Assembly (NCBI GenBank): GCA_964482685.1
Contig: CAYZZA010000003.1
Location: forward strand, 1 to 48,268
Length of the DNA stretch: 48,268 bases
From: CAYZZA01 sp964482685
GTDB taxonomy: Bacteria > Bacillota > Bacilli > Lactobacillales > Carnobacteriaceae_A
Direction: 5' to 3'
Positions within the stretch are counted from its first letter, which is position 1. Every line of letters starts with the position of its first letter. Below, piece after piece: positions 17,025 to 25,669 of this stretch. The position numbers were made by a program, and so were the translations under genes. The notes below the pieces were generated by a model, which was not told the DNA's origin, did not search any database, and saw only the letters and a program-made list of their open reading frames with translations.

Positions 17025-17672
17025 ATGAGATTAAGAAAAAAGCCAGGGGCAGAAGAAATGTTGCGTGAAAACGAAGCATTTGTTGTGAGTGAACCTACCG
17101 AGTGGCGGGGACGTTGGAACGAGCGATTTGGAAATGACCATCCAATTCATGTCGAAATTGGAACAGGAAAAGGGCAATTTATTCTTGAAATGGCCAAACG
17201 CCATCCAGAGATTAACTTCGTTGGAGTGGAACTACAAACAAGTGTGTTATTTGTAGTGTTAGAAAAGCAATTAGTAGAAAAGTTGCTAAATTTACAATTG
17301 GTTCAATTTGATGCGTTAGAAATAAGTGATGTGTTTGAAAATGGAGAAGTCGCAGAAGTGTATTTGAACTTTTCAGACCCTTGGCCAAAAAACAGACACG
17401 AAAAAAGACGACTGACACATCCTCAGTTTTTGAAAAACTACGCACGTATTTTAGCTCCAACTGGCGATTTAAGAATGAAAACAGATAATCGTTCGTTATT
17501 TGAGTATTCACTTGTGAGTTTTTCGCAAACAAATTGGACATTGCAAGAAGTGTCTTTAGATTTACATGCGGATGAAGACGATGAAAACATCCGTACGGAA
17601 TATGAAGAAAAGTTTTCTAAACGCGGGCATTTAATTCGATTAGGTGTGTTTGCGCCTCCATCTAGAAGCTAG
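17025..17672 (+). CDS. trmB: tRNA (guanine-N7)-methyltransferase
   Basis: 215 residues, the usual TrmB length. The SAM-binding motif is HVEIGTGKGQFI (about 42-53), followed by NFVGVELQ, and the signature FSDPWPKNRHEKRRL near 120. It methylates G46 in the variable loop of tRNAs. TGGAGG (17012-17017) precedes the ATG. It follows ytmP on the same strand, beyond the hairpin at 16973. Confidence 0.96.
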   Translation: MRLRKKPGAEEMLRENEAFVVSEPTEWRGRWNERFGNDHPIHVEIGTGKGQFILEMAKRHPEINFVGVELQTSVLFVVLEKQLVEKLLNLQLVQFDALEISDVFENGEVAEVYLNFSDPWPKNRHEKRRLTHPQFLKNYARILAPTGDLRMKTDNRSLFEYSLVSFSQTNWTLQEVSLDLHADEDDENIRTEYEEKFSKRGHLIRLGVFAPPSRS

Positions 17673-17694
17673 GCAAGTGTGTCTGCATACAAAG

Positions 17695-17730
17695 AAAAGG
17701 ACCCCAACAACATGCAGTTGGGGTCCTTTT
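17695..17730. terminator. Bidirectional terminator between trmB and the convergent ytzB-like gene
   Basis: AAAAGGACCCCAAC (17695-17708) pairs perfectly with GTTGGGGTCCTTTT (17717-17730), loop of eight bases. Confidence 0.92.
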
Positions 17731-17737
17731 GTACAGA

Positions 17738-18076
17738 TTAGACTCTGTATACATCCATAATGCTACCGGTGTACGCATCAGCGATAAACTCATATTGAAC
17801 AAGCTCGCCTTGTTCCAGGCGTGAGATACCGCCATAATAGACATCTGTTTGGTAGGCAAATTTGCGTAGAGGTACTTTTGTCAGTTCTATCCAAGAACCT
17901 TCAATGGGGCCTTCTTCTAAAAATACTTGTTTCATGTTTTTTAAAATATCATCTCCATGAAGAGGGTACTTTTTATTTGTATACTCTTTAGAAAACCACC
18001 CTGCTACTAGTCCAAAACCAAATGCGATGCCTCCAATGGTTGCAAAGGCAGTTGTACAATCTTTTTTCGATTCCAT
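17738..18076 (-). CDS. YtzB-like protein with N-terminal membrane segment (PepSY-type C-terminus)
   Basis: 112 residues. One hydrophobic segment (AFATIGGIAFGFGLVAGWF, about 10-28) is followed by a small soluble domain ending ELVQYEFIADAYTGSIMDVYRV, which has the feel of a PepSY domain (a conserved YxxxVD/A-x-TG-x-I motif). B. subtilis has ytzB, a PepSY protein, between trmB and ytoP, so position supports the call. The function is unknown; PepSY domains are proposed protease regulators. GGAGG precedes the ATG on the minus strand. Confidence 0.65.
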   Translation of the reverse strand: MESKKDCTTAFATIGGIAFGFGLVAGWFSKEYTNKKYPLHGDDILKNMKQVFLEEGPIEGSWIELTKVPLRKFAYQTDVYYGGISRLEQGELVQYEFIADAYTGSIMDVYRV

Positions 18077-18114
18077 TTCGTTCCTCCATTCATCAAATAT
18101 CTATGCTCGTTATC

Positions 18115-18123
18115 AGTTTACCA
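18115..18123 (-). promoter_or_regulatory. Extended -10 promoter for the ytzB-like gene
   Basis: On the minus strand this reads TGGTAAACT, identical to the element before pbp1A, about 40 bp before the start. Confidence 0.4.
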
Positions 18124-18177
18124 TACTCATAAAAAAAGGAAGCCTAAAATCCATTTCTTAAAAAAACACGGTTGCGG

Positions 18178-18206
18178 TTAAAAAAAGGAAGATTTTGGGC
18201 TATAAT
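18178..18206 (+). promoter_or_regulatory. Promoter for ytoP
   Basis: TTAAAA (18178-18183), 17 bp, then a perfect TATAAT (18201-18206). AGCCTAAAATC (18141-18151) and GATTTTGGGCT (18191-18201) form an imperfect inverted repeat enclosing the promoter. Confidence 0.6.
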
Positions 18207-18234
18207 TAAACGAAGACTAAATTTAGGCAGTAGG

Positions 18235-18281
18235 AAGGGGGGCAAGGTTCGGTTTCAGGTACGAACCTTAGATACACAATG
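18235..18281 (+). promoter_or_regulatory. Ribosome binding site split from the ytoP start codon by a hairpin
   Basis: The only purine-rich Shine-Dalgarno candidate, AAGGGGGG (18235-18242), is about 36 nt upstream of the ATG (18279). In between, AAGGTTCG (18244-18251) and CGAACCTT (18262-18269) form a perfect 8-bp stem. Folding the hairpin would bring the Shine-Dalgarno to about 10 unpaired nt from the ATG. No other ribosome site lies close to the start codon. Confidence 0.55.
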
Positions 18282-19358
18282 AATAAGCAAACATTTGATT
18301 TAATAAAAAAAACAACAGAACTACAAGGGGTAAGTGGATTTGAGCATCAGGTGCGTGATTTTTTAAGAGCAGAGATGATGCCATTAGTGGATGAGATTCA
18401 ACAGGATGGACTCGGAGGCATTTTCGGAATCAAGCATCATTCCAATTCAGATGCCCCTCGTGTGATGATTGCCGCACACATGGATGAAGTAGGGTTTATG
18501 GTGAGTGTGATCACACCAAACGGACTGATGAAAGTTGTGCCGCTTGGTGGATGGAACCCATTTGTGGTGTCTGCCCAACGTTTCACCTTGCAAACAGCGA
18601 AAGGAGATTATCCATGTGTTTCTTCCTCAGTCCCTCCACACTTGTTGCGTGGAAACAAAGGAGAACCCACGACTCCCAAAATAGAAGATATTTTGTTTGA
18701 TGCGGGGTTTGATTCAAAAGAAGAAGCAGAGTCTTTTGGCGTTCGCCCAGGGGATACCCTTGTTCCAGATGTGGAAACCATTCAGATGGCCAACAAGAAA
18801 AAAATACTTGGGAAAGCATGGGACAACCGCTATGGTGTTTCAGTAGTAATCGATGCGCTTCGTGAACTAAAAGACGTGGCCTTGCCAAATACGTTGATCG
18901 CTGGAGCAAACGTTCAAGAAGAAGTGGGACTCCGAGGAGCAAAAGGAGCGGTTACTAAGTTTAAACCAGATGCTTTCTTTGCAGTAGATTGTTCACCCGC
19001 TGATGATTTATATGGAGACAAAGAAGCATTTGGGCGCTTAGGCGAAGGCTTTCTTTTGCGCATTCAAGATCCAGGCATGATTCTACTAAAAGGGATGAGA
19101 GAGTTTCTGCTAGACACAGCGGAAACACACAACATTCCTTATCAGTATTTCGTCTCCAAAGGCGGTACGGACGCCGGGGCTGCGCAAGTTCAAAACTATG
19201 GAACGCCAAGTGCTGTGATTGGTGTGCCTGCGCGCTACATTCATACTCATCAAACCTTGTTTCATATTGATGATTATGCAGCTGCAAAAGAAATGGTCTT
19301 GCAAGTAGCTAAAACACTAGACCGAGGTACGTTAGAGACAATCCAAAAAAATAATTAA
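18279..19358 (+). CDS. ytoP: M42 family glutamyl aminopeptidase YtoP
   Basis: 359 residues, a cytosolic cobalt/zinc aminopeptidase of the PepA/FrvX family that typically assembles into tetrahedral dodecamers. Expected metal and catalytic residues are visible: H67 and D69 (AAHMDEVGF), D182 (WDNRYG), E214/E215 (NVQEEVGLRGA), D237 (AVDCSPADD) and a C-terminal histidine in RYIHTHQ near 324. The start is set by the family N-terminus (TELxGVSGFE at 13-22) and by the absence of any upstream in-frame start. Its translation start has an unusual structure (separate entry). ytpR follows after 20 nt. Confidence 0.94.
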   Translation: MNKQTFDLIKKTTELQGVSGFEHQVRDFLRAEMMPLVDEIQQDGLGGIFGIKHHSNSDAPRVMIAAHMDEVGFMVSVITPNGLMKVVPLGGWNPFVVSAQRFTLQTAKGDYPCVSSSVPPHLLRGNKGEPTTPKIEDILFDAGFDSKEEAESFGVRPGDTLVPDVETIQMANKKKILGKAWDNRYGVSVVIDALRELKDVALPNTLIAGANVQEEVGLRGAKGAVTKFKPDAFFAVDCSPADDLYGDKEAFGRLGEGFLLRIQDPGMILLKGMREFLLDTAETHNIPYQYFVSKGGTDAGAAQVQNYGTPSAVIGVPARYIHTHQTLFHIDDYAAAKEMVLQVAKTLDRGTLETIQKNN

Positions 19359-19378
19359 ATACGAATGGAGTAGAAGAA

Positions 19379-20002
19379 ATGTTAGTCAGTATATATAACA
19401 ACAATGGGTTAAAGGATGTTTTGATGATTATGTTGCAAAATTATCCAGCATCCAAGCAAGTAATTGAAACCAAAAGCAAGATAACAGCCATCAAAACAGA
19501 AGATGGACAAGAAGTTGTTGGGTACAATTTTTTTGATGCGTCTGCAATTTTAGGCGAATTGGAGAATGGGCCAGTGACTTTAACAGAAGCTCAAGTTGAG
19601 GTGTTAAACAACCAACTGTCTGCTCACGGGTTTACACAATTGTTGTCTGCAGACACAGAGCCTAAATTCGTTGTAGGTGTGGTGAAAACATGTGGTCCAG
19701 TAAAAGATTCTGACCATTTGAGTGTGACCACGATTGATGTTGAAGGGGAAGAGCCTCTTCAAATCGTATGTGGCGCAGCAAATATTGCAGCAGATCAACA
19801 TGTCGTAGTGGCACGCCCAGGAGCCGTTATGCCAGATGGAACTGTGATTTGGCCAGGAGAACTTCGTGGAGTAAAAAGTGAAGGCATGGTGTGTTCGGCA
19901 ACAGAATTGGGTATGCCAACAGATGGATCTCAAAAAGGAATTCTTGTTTTAGATGAACAGACAAAAGCTGGAGAGAGATTTGTGTTGTCTACACACGCGT
20001 AA
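19379..20002 (+). CDS. ytpR: YtpR-like tRNA-binding domain protein
   Basis: 207 residues. The C-terminal half (about 97-200) is an EMAP-II/tRNA-binding OB-fold of the PheT B1 type: VVKTCGPVKDSDHLSVTTID, IVCGAANI, LRGVKSEGMVCSATELG. The N-terminal half matches the DUF4479 part of YtpR. It is thought to bind tRNA; its exact role is unknown. In B. subtilis the thioredoxin-like ytpP and ytpQ lie between ytoP and ytpR; here both are missing. GGAG lies 8 nt before the ATG. Confidence 0.9.
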   Translation: MLVSIYNNNGLKDVLMIMLQNYPASKQVIETKSKITAIKTEDGQEVVGYNFFDASAILGELENGPVTLTEAQVEVLNNQLSAHGFTQLLSADTEPKFVVGVVKTCGPVKDSDHLSVTTIDVEGEEPLQIVCGAANIAADQHVVVARPGAVMPDGTVIWPGELRGVKSEGMVCSATELGMPTDGSQKGILVLDEQTKAGERFVLSTHA

Positions 20003-20038
20003 TCAAATCCAGATACGAATGTGAAAGGGGGACTTCTT

Positions 20039-20404
20039 ATGCGAGGGTACGATGGTCCAAGTTTCTTTAAAGAAGAGTTAGATGTAGCAAAGACAAAAAA
20101 AAGATCTGATAAGGGGTATTCGTTTCTATCAAAACAAGAAACATCTGATACATTCAAACCGCATGCGTCTCAGTCGGCGCTTTGGGAAAGAAACCGAAGT
20201 TCCACTCCTTTCCACATTCATACAGTTGCATCTTCGTATTTTCATGCACACCAAAAGAACCCGGTAAACACAATAAACTATGAGCAATTAAAAGGAAAAC
20301 TGAGGAGAGAGGATGTATCCTTTCTTCTTTTTGATGCGCATCTTTCACAAAAAGGAAAAATGCTTCTGGCGTCTACTGGTGAGCATACTACGGAAGAAAC
20401 ATAA
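20039..20404 (+). CDS. Small unknown protein at the usual locus of the DNA translocase SftA
   Basis: 121 residues, basic and rich in Ser, His and Lys, with no membrane segment or P-loop. It lies between ytpR and murC, where B. subtilis has the large FtsK-like translocase gene sftA. The central part (WERNRSSTPFHIHTVASS) faintly recalls the TPF-x-P-xx-V-x-SP linker block of FtsK/SftA N-terminal regions; this is a tentative impression, not a demonstrated match. It has a good ribosome site, AAAGGGGGA (20024-20032). It may be a decayed N-terminal remnant of sftA that still has an intact frame, or an unrelated small protein. Confidence 0.55.
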   Translation: MRGYDGPSFFKEELDVAKTKKRSDKGYSFLSKQETSDTFKPHASQSALWERNRSSTPFHIHTVASSYFHAHQKNPVNTINYEQLKGKLRREDVSFLLFDAHLSQKGKMLLASTGEHTTEET

Positions 20405-20475
20405 CCGATAAGTGCTTACAAGTATCAAGCACACTACAGGCATGGTAGCGTATGCATGTAAAAACCAATATATTT

Positions 20476-20484
20476 TTGGTATAA
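20476..20484 (+). promoter_or_regulatory. Extended -10 promoter for murC
   Basis: TGGTATAAT, a perfect extended -10, with no clear -35. It gives a leader of about 155 nt in which I see no strong structure. Confidence 0.6.
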
Positions 20485-20647
20485 TCTTCACATTTTGTAG
20501 ATAGCATTTTAGCCAAAAGTTAGGTATAGTTGTAGAGAGTTTTTTTCAAAGAGCTCCCGCTGCCAAGAAAAATGCAACGTTTCAAAAAGAAGAAAACAAG
20601 TCAAATCATTCAAAAGTCACAAGAGTTTAATTGGAGGCAAAGTGCTA

Positions 20648-21979
20648 ATGGATCGATCTAAAATATATCATTTCGTAGGGATCAAAGGATCAGGTATGAG
20701 TGCGCTCGCACTGATTCTTCACGACAAAGGATTCAAGGTGCAGGGGTCAGATGTCAGTACGTATTTCTTCACTCAAAAAAACTTAGAAGATGCACACATT
20801 TCTATGTATGAATTTGATGAACAAAATATTCAGCCTAACATGGAAATTATTGCTGGAAATGCGTTTGGAGATTCACACGTAGAACTCGTTGCAGCAAAAG
20901 AAATGGGACTGCCTGTTTATCGGTACCATGATTTTATTGGAAAATTCATTACAGACTTTACAAGTATTGCGGTAACCGGCTCACATGGAAAGACAAGCAC
21001 AACAGGTTTGCTTGCACATGTCTTAAGTGGAATAGAGTCTACGAGTTACTTAATCGGAGATGGTACTGGGAATGGTCTTCCAAATTCAACTTACTTTGCG
21101 CTAGAAGCATGTGAATACAAACGGCACTTTTTAGCGTATCACCCAGATTATGCCATCATTACGAACATTGACTTTGATCATCCGGATTATTTTACCAGTG
21201 TGAGTGATGTGTTTGATGCTTTTCAGGAATTTGGCAACCAAGTCCATAAAACGATTCTTGCATGTGGGGACGATCCTTACCTCCAAGGCATTGAAGTGGC
21301 TGCCCCTATTCTTTTTTATGGGTTTCAAGAAGGAAACAACATTCAAGCTAAAAATATGGTGCGGACAACAAAAGGATCTTCGTTTGATGTGTATATAGAC
21401 GCTGTCTTTTTTGATCGCTTTGAGATTCCAACATTCGGAAATCACAACATACTCAATGCACTGAGTGTCATTGGTTTTTGTCACTTAGAAGGGTTGGATA
21501 TGGAAAAAGTGAAAACACGGTTTGCGTCTTTCCAAGGTGTGAAACGTCGTTTTTCAGAAAAGAAAGTAAAAGACATGGTTATTATTGACGATTATGCCCA
21601 CCATCCTGTGGAAATCAAAGCAACACTGGACGCGGCACACCAAAAATATCCAGATAAAAAAATCATTGCAGTTTTTCAGCCACACACATTTACACGAACG
21701 GTTGCCCTCTTAAGCGAATTTGGAGAAGCACTCAATTTTGCAGATACCGTCTACTTGTGTGATATTTTCTCTTCTGCCCGAGAAAATGGGGGAACGGTTA
21801 CTATTGAAGATTTAGCCGCCAAAGTACCCAAAGGAGCGCAAGTGATTCAAGAAGAAAATTTGAGCCCATTGCTTCAACATGAAGATGCTGTCATGATCTT
21901 TATGGGAGCTGGGGATATTCAGCGGTTTGAACTTGCCTATGAGCAAGCGCTCCATCATAGTACAAAACGGTTGCAATAA
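20648..21979 (+). CDS. murC: UDP-N-acetylmuramate--L-alanine ligase
   Basis: 443 residues. The N-terminal nucleotide-binding loop is FVGIKGSGMSALA, the ATP loop is GSHGKTSTT near 111, and central Mur-ligase blocks TNIDFDHPD and DDYAHHPVEIKATLDAA are present. MurC adds the first amino acid of the peptidoglycan stem peptide in the cytoplasm. ATG 20648 is 10 nt after GGAGG (20633-20637); the in-frame GTG at 20642 is only 4 nt away, so the ATG is preferred. The gene has its own promoter and terminator. Confidence 0.97.
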   Translation: MDRSKIYHFVGIKGSGMSALALILHDKGFKVQGSDVSTYFFTQKNLEDAHISMYEFDEQNIQPNMEIIAGNAFGDSHVELVAAKEMGLPVYRYHDFIGKFITDFTSIAVTGSHGKTSTTGLLAHVLSGIESTSYLIGDGTGNGLPNSTYFALEACEYKRHFLAYHPDYAIITNIDFDHPDYFTSVSDVFDAFQEFGNQVHKTILACGDDPYLQGIEVAAPILFYGFQEGNNIQAKNMVRTTKGSSFDVYIDAVFFDRFEIPTFGNHNILNALSVIGFCHLEGLDMEKVKTRFASFQGVKRRFSEKKVKDMVIIDDYAHHPVEIKATLDAAHQKYPDKKIIAVFQPHTFTRTVALLSEFGEALNFADTVYLCDIFSSARENGGTVTIEDLAAKVPKGAQVIQEENLSPLLQHEDAVMIFMGAGDIQRFELAYEQALHHSTKRLQ

Positions 21980-22012
21980 AAAAGAAGCTGCAAAATGAGC
22001 AGCTTCTTTTTT
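21978..22012 (+). terminator. Terminator after murC
   Basis: AAAAAAGAAGCTGC (21978-21991) pairs perfectly with GCAGCTTCTTTTTT (21999-22012), loop AAAATGA; it begins in the murC stop codon. Confidence 0.93.
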
Positions 22013-22063
22013 ATTGTATTTTCTCCCTGGATAAAAGGATGATTCGCAACATCTTGCAATGTT

Positions 22064-22072
22064 TGATAAAAT
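22064..22072 (+). promoter_or_regulatory. Possible extended -10 promoter for the polA unit
   Basis: TGATAAAAT (TG-n-TAAAAT) about 48 bp before polA, with only a weak -35. Confidence 0.35.
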
Positions 22073-22119
22073 AAGAATGATCATGAAGGTCTGAAGAAAC
22101 AGGCAGAGGGAGTTTGTAT

Positions 22120-24780
22120 ATGGAAAAAAAGAAGACACTTTTACTCATTGATGGGCATAGCGTAGCTTTCCGTGCGTTTTACGGGCTGCATGCTCAATTG
22201 AATACATTTAAAAACAGAAATGGGTTGCACACAAACGCCTTATATGGCTTTCATAATATGTTGGAGACGGTCTTGAAAAAAGAACAACCTACTCATGTGA
22301 TGGTTGCGTTCGATGCAGGCAAGACAACGTTTCGTCATGCTTTTTATGAAGCATACAAAGGTGGCAGAGATTCCATGCCAGGTGAGTTTTCTGAACAAAT
22401 GCCGTACTTGAAAGATTTATTAGATGGATTTGGCATTGTGCATTATCAATTGGACAATTATGAAGCAGATGATATCATCGGGACTTTGGCAACGCGTGCC
22501 CAAGCAGACGAATTTGAAGTGGTAATTTTGACTGGTGACCGCGATTTAACCCAACTTGCAGATACACATATTCGTATTGACCTCACACGAAAAGGAGTCA
22601 CTGATATTGAAGAAATCACACCTGCTTCTTTAGAAGAAAGTACAGGGTTGACGCCTAAGCAAATCATTGACTACAAAGGATTAGCCGGAGATCCATCTGA
22701 CAATATTCCAGGTGTTGACAAAGTAGGCGATAAAACTGCAACAAAGTTAGTAAAGCAGTACGGAACCATTGAAAATATGTACGCACATATTGATGAGATG
22801 AAAAAGAGCAAAGTAAAAGAAAATTTAATTGCACAAGAAGAAGTTGCACGTTTAAGTAAAAAGCTCGCCACGATTGATGTGAATGCCCCTATTGCGGTCG
22901 AGGTGGGTGAACTATCTTATTCTGGACAGAATATAGAAAAACTAGTTCAATTTTATAAAGAAATGGATTTCAACTCTCATTTGCGAAAATTAGATACAAC
23001 AGAGTATATGACCGAATTAAGTGAACAAGAAGAAAAAATATCATACACATGGGTTGAAGAGTGTACACCAAGTATGTTTGCACCTGAAATGTCTGTGTAT
23101 ATCGAAATGCTTGATGAGAACTATCATCATTCCCCTATTGTGTCTGTCGGGTGGGGAACAAATGAGACACATTATGTCGCCGCTCCTGACACCGTTTTTT
23201 CTTCTCCCTTCTTTAAAGAGTGGGCAGAAGACAGTCAACAAAGAAAAATCGTGTTTGATGCCAAACGTACGTATATTGCATGTAAACGCCACGGGGTTAA
23301 ACTAGCGGGCATTGGATTTGACGTTCTGTTGGCGTCCTATTTATTAACCGCACGAGACAATAGTGCGGACTTGGGAGACTTGGCGTCTGAACATCATCAT
23401 AGTACATTAGTTCCTGATGAAGCAGTATACGGAAAAGGGAAAAAACGACGTGTTCCAGACGAGAAAGAAAAAATGAGTGAGCACGTGGCTCGAAAAGTTC
23501 ACATGCTTCACGTATTAGCTAAAGAATTGCGTATAGATTTACAAGAAAACAACCAAGAAAAACTGCTTTTAGACATGGAACTTCCGTTGTCACTTGTTTT
23601 GGCGAATATGGAATGGACTGGGATTACAGTAGATGCCGCTCGACTAGAGAAGATGCAAGATGAATTTGCGGATATCTTGACAGATATTGAAGAGCAAGTC
23701 TATGAAAAAGCAGGGGAGACCTTCAATCTAAACTCTCCAAAGCAGCTTGGCGTAATTTTATTTGAAAAAATGGGCTATCCAGTCATCAAAAAAACAAAAA
23801 CGGGGTACTCAACTGCACAAGACGTTCTCGAAAAACTACAACCGATTGCACCTATTGTGGATTTGATTTTAGAGTACAGACAGATTGCGAAAATCCAGTC
23901 GACGTATGTAGAAGGGCTACTCAAATTAATAGATCCAGACACAAGCAAAGTGCATACACGGTACTTACAAACAGTTGCGCGTACGGGAAGACTGAGTTCA
24001 GTAGAGCCGAACTTACAAAATATTCCTATTCGTACAGAAGAAGGGCGAAAAATCAGACAAGCTTTTGTGCCGCATAAAAAAGGATGGAAGATTTTTGCAT
24101 CGGATTATTCTCAAATTGAGTTACGGATTTTAGCGCATATTTCAGAAGACGCGCATTTGAGAACGGACTTTATCGAGGAACAAGACATTCACACGAACAC
24201 AGCCATTCGTGTCTTTGACTTATCAGGTCCCGAAGACGTCACGCCGAACATGCGACGAGATGCCAAAGCGGTTAACTTTGGGATTGTCTACGGAATCAGT
24301 GACTATGGTTTGTCACAAAATTTGGGGATTACACGAAAAGAAGCCAAGGGCTACATTGATCGTTATTTTGACCGCTATCCTGGGGTCAAAACCTATATTG
24401 AAGACATCATTCGCGATGCAAAAGACAAAGGATACGTAGAAACATTGTTTCACCGACGACGTTATTTGCCAGATATCAATGCGCGCAATTTTAACATGCG
24501 CTCGTTTGCGGAACGAACTGCTATGAACACCCCTATTCAAGGAAGTGCAGCAGATATTATCAAAGTAGCCATGATTGCCATGGATAAAAAATTAAAAGAA
24601 GAAAACATGCAGGCAACCATGTTGTTACAAGTTCATGATGAATTGATTTTTGAAGCTCCAGAAGAAGAAATTCCTAAATTGAAACAACTGGTAAAAGATG
24701 TGATGGAGCGCACTGTTGAATTATCGGTTCCTTTAAAAGTAGAAAGCAGTGTAGGGAATAGTTGGTACGAAGCCAATTAA
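22120..24780 (+). CDS. polA: DNA polymerase I
   Basis: About 886 residues. The N-terminal 5' nuclease (about 1-290) contains LTGDRDLTQLA and the GDPSDNIPGV helix-hairpin segment. The central 3'-5' exonuclease-like domain (about 310-480) lacks the catalytic DEDD acids: the usual first D-x-E appears as YIEML. The polymerase domain has motif A DYSQIELRILAHIS near 662, motif B RRDAKAVNFGIVYG near 711 and motif C VHDELIFE near 841. It fills gaps and removes RNA primers. The ATG at 22120 follows GAGGGAG (22106-22112); the TTG two codons upstream is less well spaced. mutM and coaE follow closely, the common Firmicutes order. Confidence 0.97.
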   Translation: MEKKKTLLLIDGHSVAFRAFYGLHAQLNTFKNRNGLHTNALYGFHNMLETVLKKEQPTHVMVAFDAGKTTFRHAFYEAYKGGRDSMPGEFSEQMPYLKDLLDGFGIVHYQLDNYEADDIIGTLATRAQADEFEVVILTGDRDLTQLADTHIRIDLTRKGVTDIEEITPASLEESTGLTPKQIIDYKGLAGDPSDNIPGVDKVGDKTATKLVKQYGTIENMYAHIDEMKKSKVKENLIAQEEVARLSKKLATIDVNAPIAVEVGELSYSGQNIEKLVQFYKEMDFNSHLRKLDTTEYMTELSEQEEKISYTWVEECTPSMFAPEMSVYIEMLDENYHHSPIVSVGWGTNETHYVAAPDTVFSSPFFKEWAEDSQQRKIVFDAKRTYIACKRHGVKLAGIGFDVLLASYLLTARDNSADLGDLASEHHHSTLVPDEAVYGKGKKRRVPDEKEKMSEHVARKVHMLHVLAKELRIDLQENNQEKLLLDMELPLSLVLANMEWTGITVDAARLEKMQDEFADILTDIEEQVYEKAGETFNLNSPKQLGVILFEKMGYPVIKKTKTGYSTAQDVLEKLQPIAPIVDLILEYRQIAKIQSTYVEGLLKLIDPDTSKVHTRYLQTVARTGRLSSVEPNLQNIPIRTEEGRKIRQAFVPHKKGWKIFASDYSQIELRILAHISEDAHLRTDFIEEQDIHTNTAIRVFDLSGPEDVTPNMRRDAKAVNFGIVYGISDYGLSQNLGITRKEAKGYIDRYFDRYPGVKTYIEDIIRDAKDKGYVETLFHRRRYLPDINARNFNMRSFAERTAMNTPIQGSAADIIKVAMIAMDKKLKEENMQATMLLQVHDELIFEAPEEEIPKLKQLVKDVMERTVELSVPLKVESSVGNSWYEAN

Positions 24781-24812
24781 CAAGTTTTTCATAAAAGAAA
24801 GAAGGCGTACGT

Positions 24813-25634
24813 ATGCCAGAATTACCAGAAGTTGAAACAGTCCGAAGAGGGCTAGAATCACAAGTGTCAGGCAAGAAAATCAAAGAAGTAGACGTGTTGT
24901 GGCCTGCAATCATTGCTTCTCCAGCAGTTGATGAGTTTAAGAAGAGCCTCCAAAATCAAGGAATATTACGTGTAGGACGAAGAGGTAAATTTCTTTTATT
25001 CTACCTCTCAGACGGCACACTGATTTCTCATTTACGTATGGAAGGGAAATACATCCTCGTAAAGGCATCTGAGCCTTTGGACAAACACACGCATGTGGTG
25101 TTTCGGCTAGAAGGAGACGAAGAGTTGCGGTATTTAGATGTACGTAAATTTGGACGAATGAGTCTAGTTGCAAGAGGAGAAGAAGATGCCCATCCGTCGC
25201 TAAAAAAACTAGGACCGGAACCGACGTATGACGCCTTTGACTACTTCTATATGAAAGAGCGATTGACGAAACACAAAAAATCGATTAAAGCACTTCTCTT
25301 AGATCAAAGTCTCGTAGCTGGAATTGGCAATATTTATGCAGATGAAGTTTTGTTTGAAGCCGGAATTCTCCCAGAACGTCCTGCCTCCTCAATAGAAGAA
25401 ACAGAAGCGGTCCGGTTGTATGAGTCGATTGTGACAAAAATGGAAGCCGCAGTAAAAGCAGGAGGGACGACCATCCGGACGTATGAAAATGCTTTTGGAG
25501 AAACCGGTCATTTTCAAAATAGCTTACATGTATACGGCCAAACTGGACAGCCATGTCACATATGTGGCACCCTTATCGAAAAAACAAAAGTAGCACAAAG
25601 AGGCACGCACTTTTGTCCTCAGTGCCAACATTAA
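24813..25634 (+). CDS. mutM: Formamidopyrimidine-DNA glycosylase
   Basis: 273 residues. The catalytic N-terminus is MPELPEVETVRRGL (P1 and E2 after methionine removal), with the helix-two-turns-helix block QSLVAGIGNIYADEVLFEAGI and a C-terminal Cys4 zinc finger (CHICG...FCPQC). It excises 8-oxoguanine and formamidopyrimidines and nicks the abasic site. A 32-nt gap separates it from polA, so they are likely co-transcribed. Confidence 0.97.
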   Translation: MPELPEVETVRRGLESQVSGKKIKEVDVLWPAIIASPAVDEFKKSLQNQGILRVGRRGKFLLFYLSDGTLISHLRMEGKYILVKASEPLDKHTHVVFRLEGDEELRYLDVRKFGRMSLVARGEEDAHPSLKKLGPEPTYDAFDYFYMKERLTKHKKSIKALLLDQSLVAGIGNIYADEVLFEAGILPERPASSIEETEAVRLYESIVTKMEAAVKAGGTTIRTYENAFGETGHFQNSLHVYGQTGQPCHICGTLIEKTKVAQRGTHFCPQCQH

Positions 25635-25669
25635 GTAAACACGAAAACATTTAGAAAAGAGGCAGCAAG

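Noticed and set aside
23000..23560. PolA exonuclease domain damage as a pseudogene sign
   Set aside because: Loss of the DEDD residues is normal in Bacillus-type Pol I; the reading frame and all polymerase motifs are intact.
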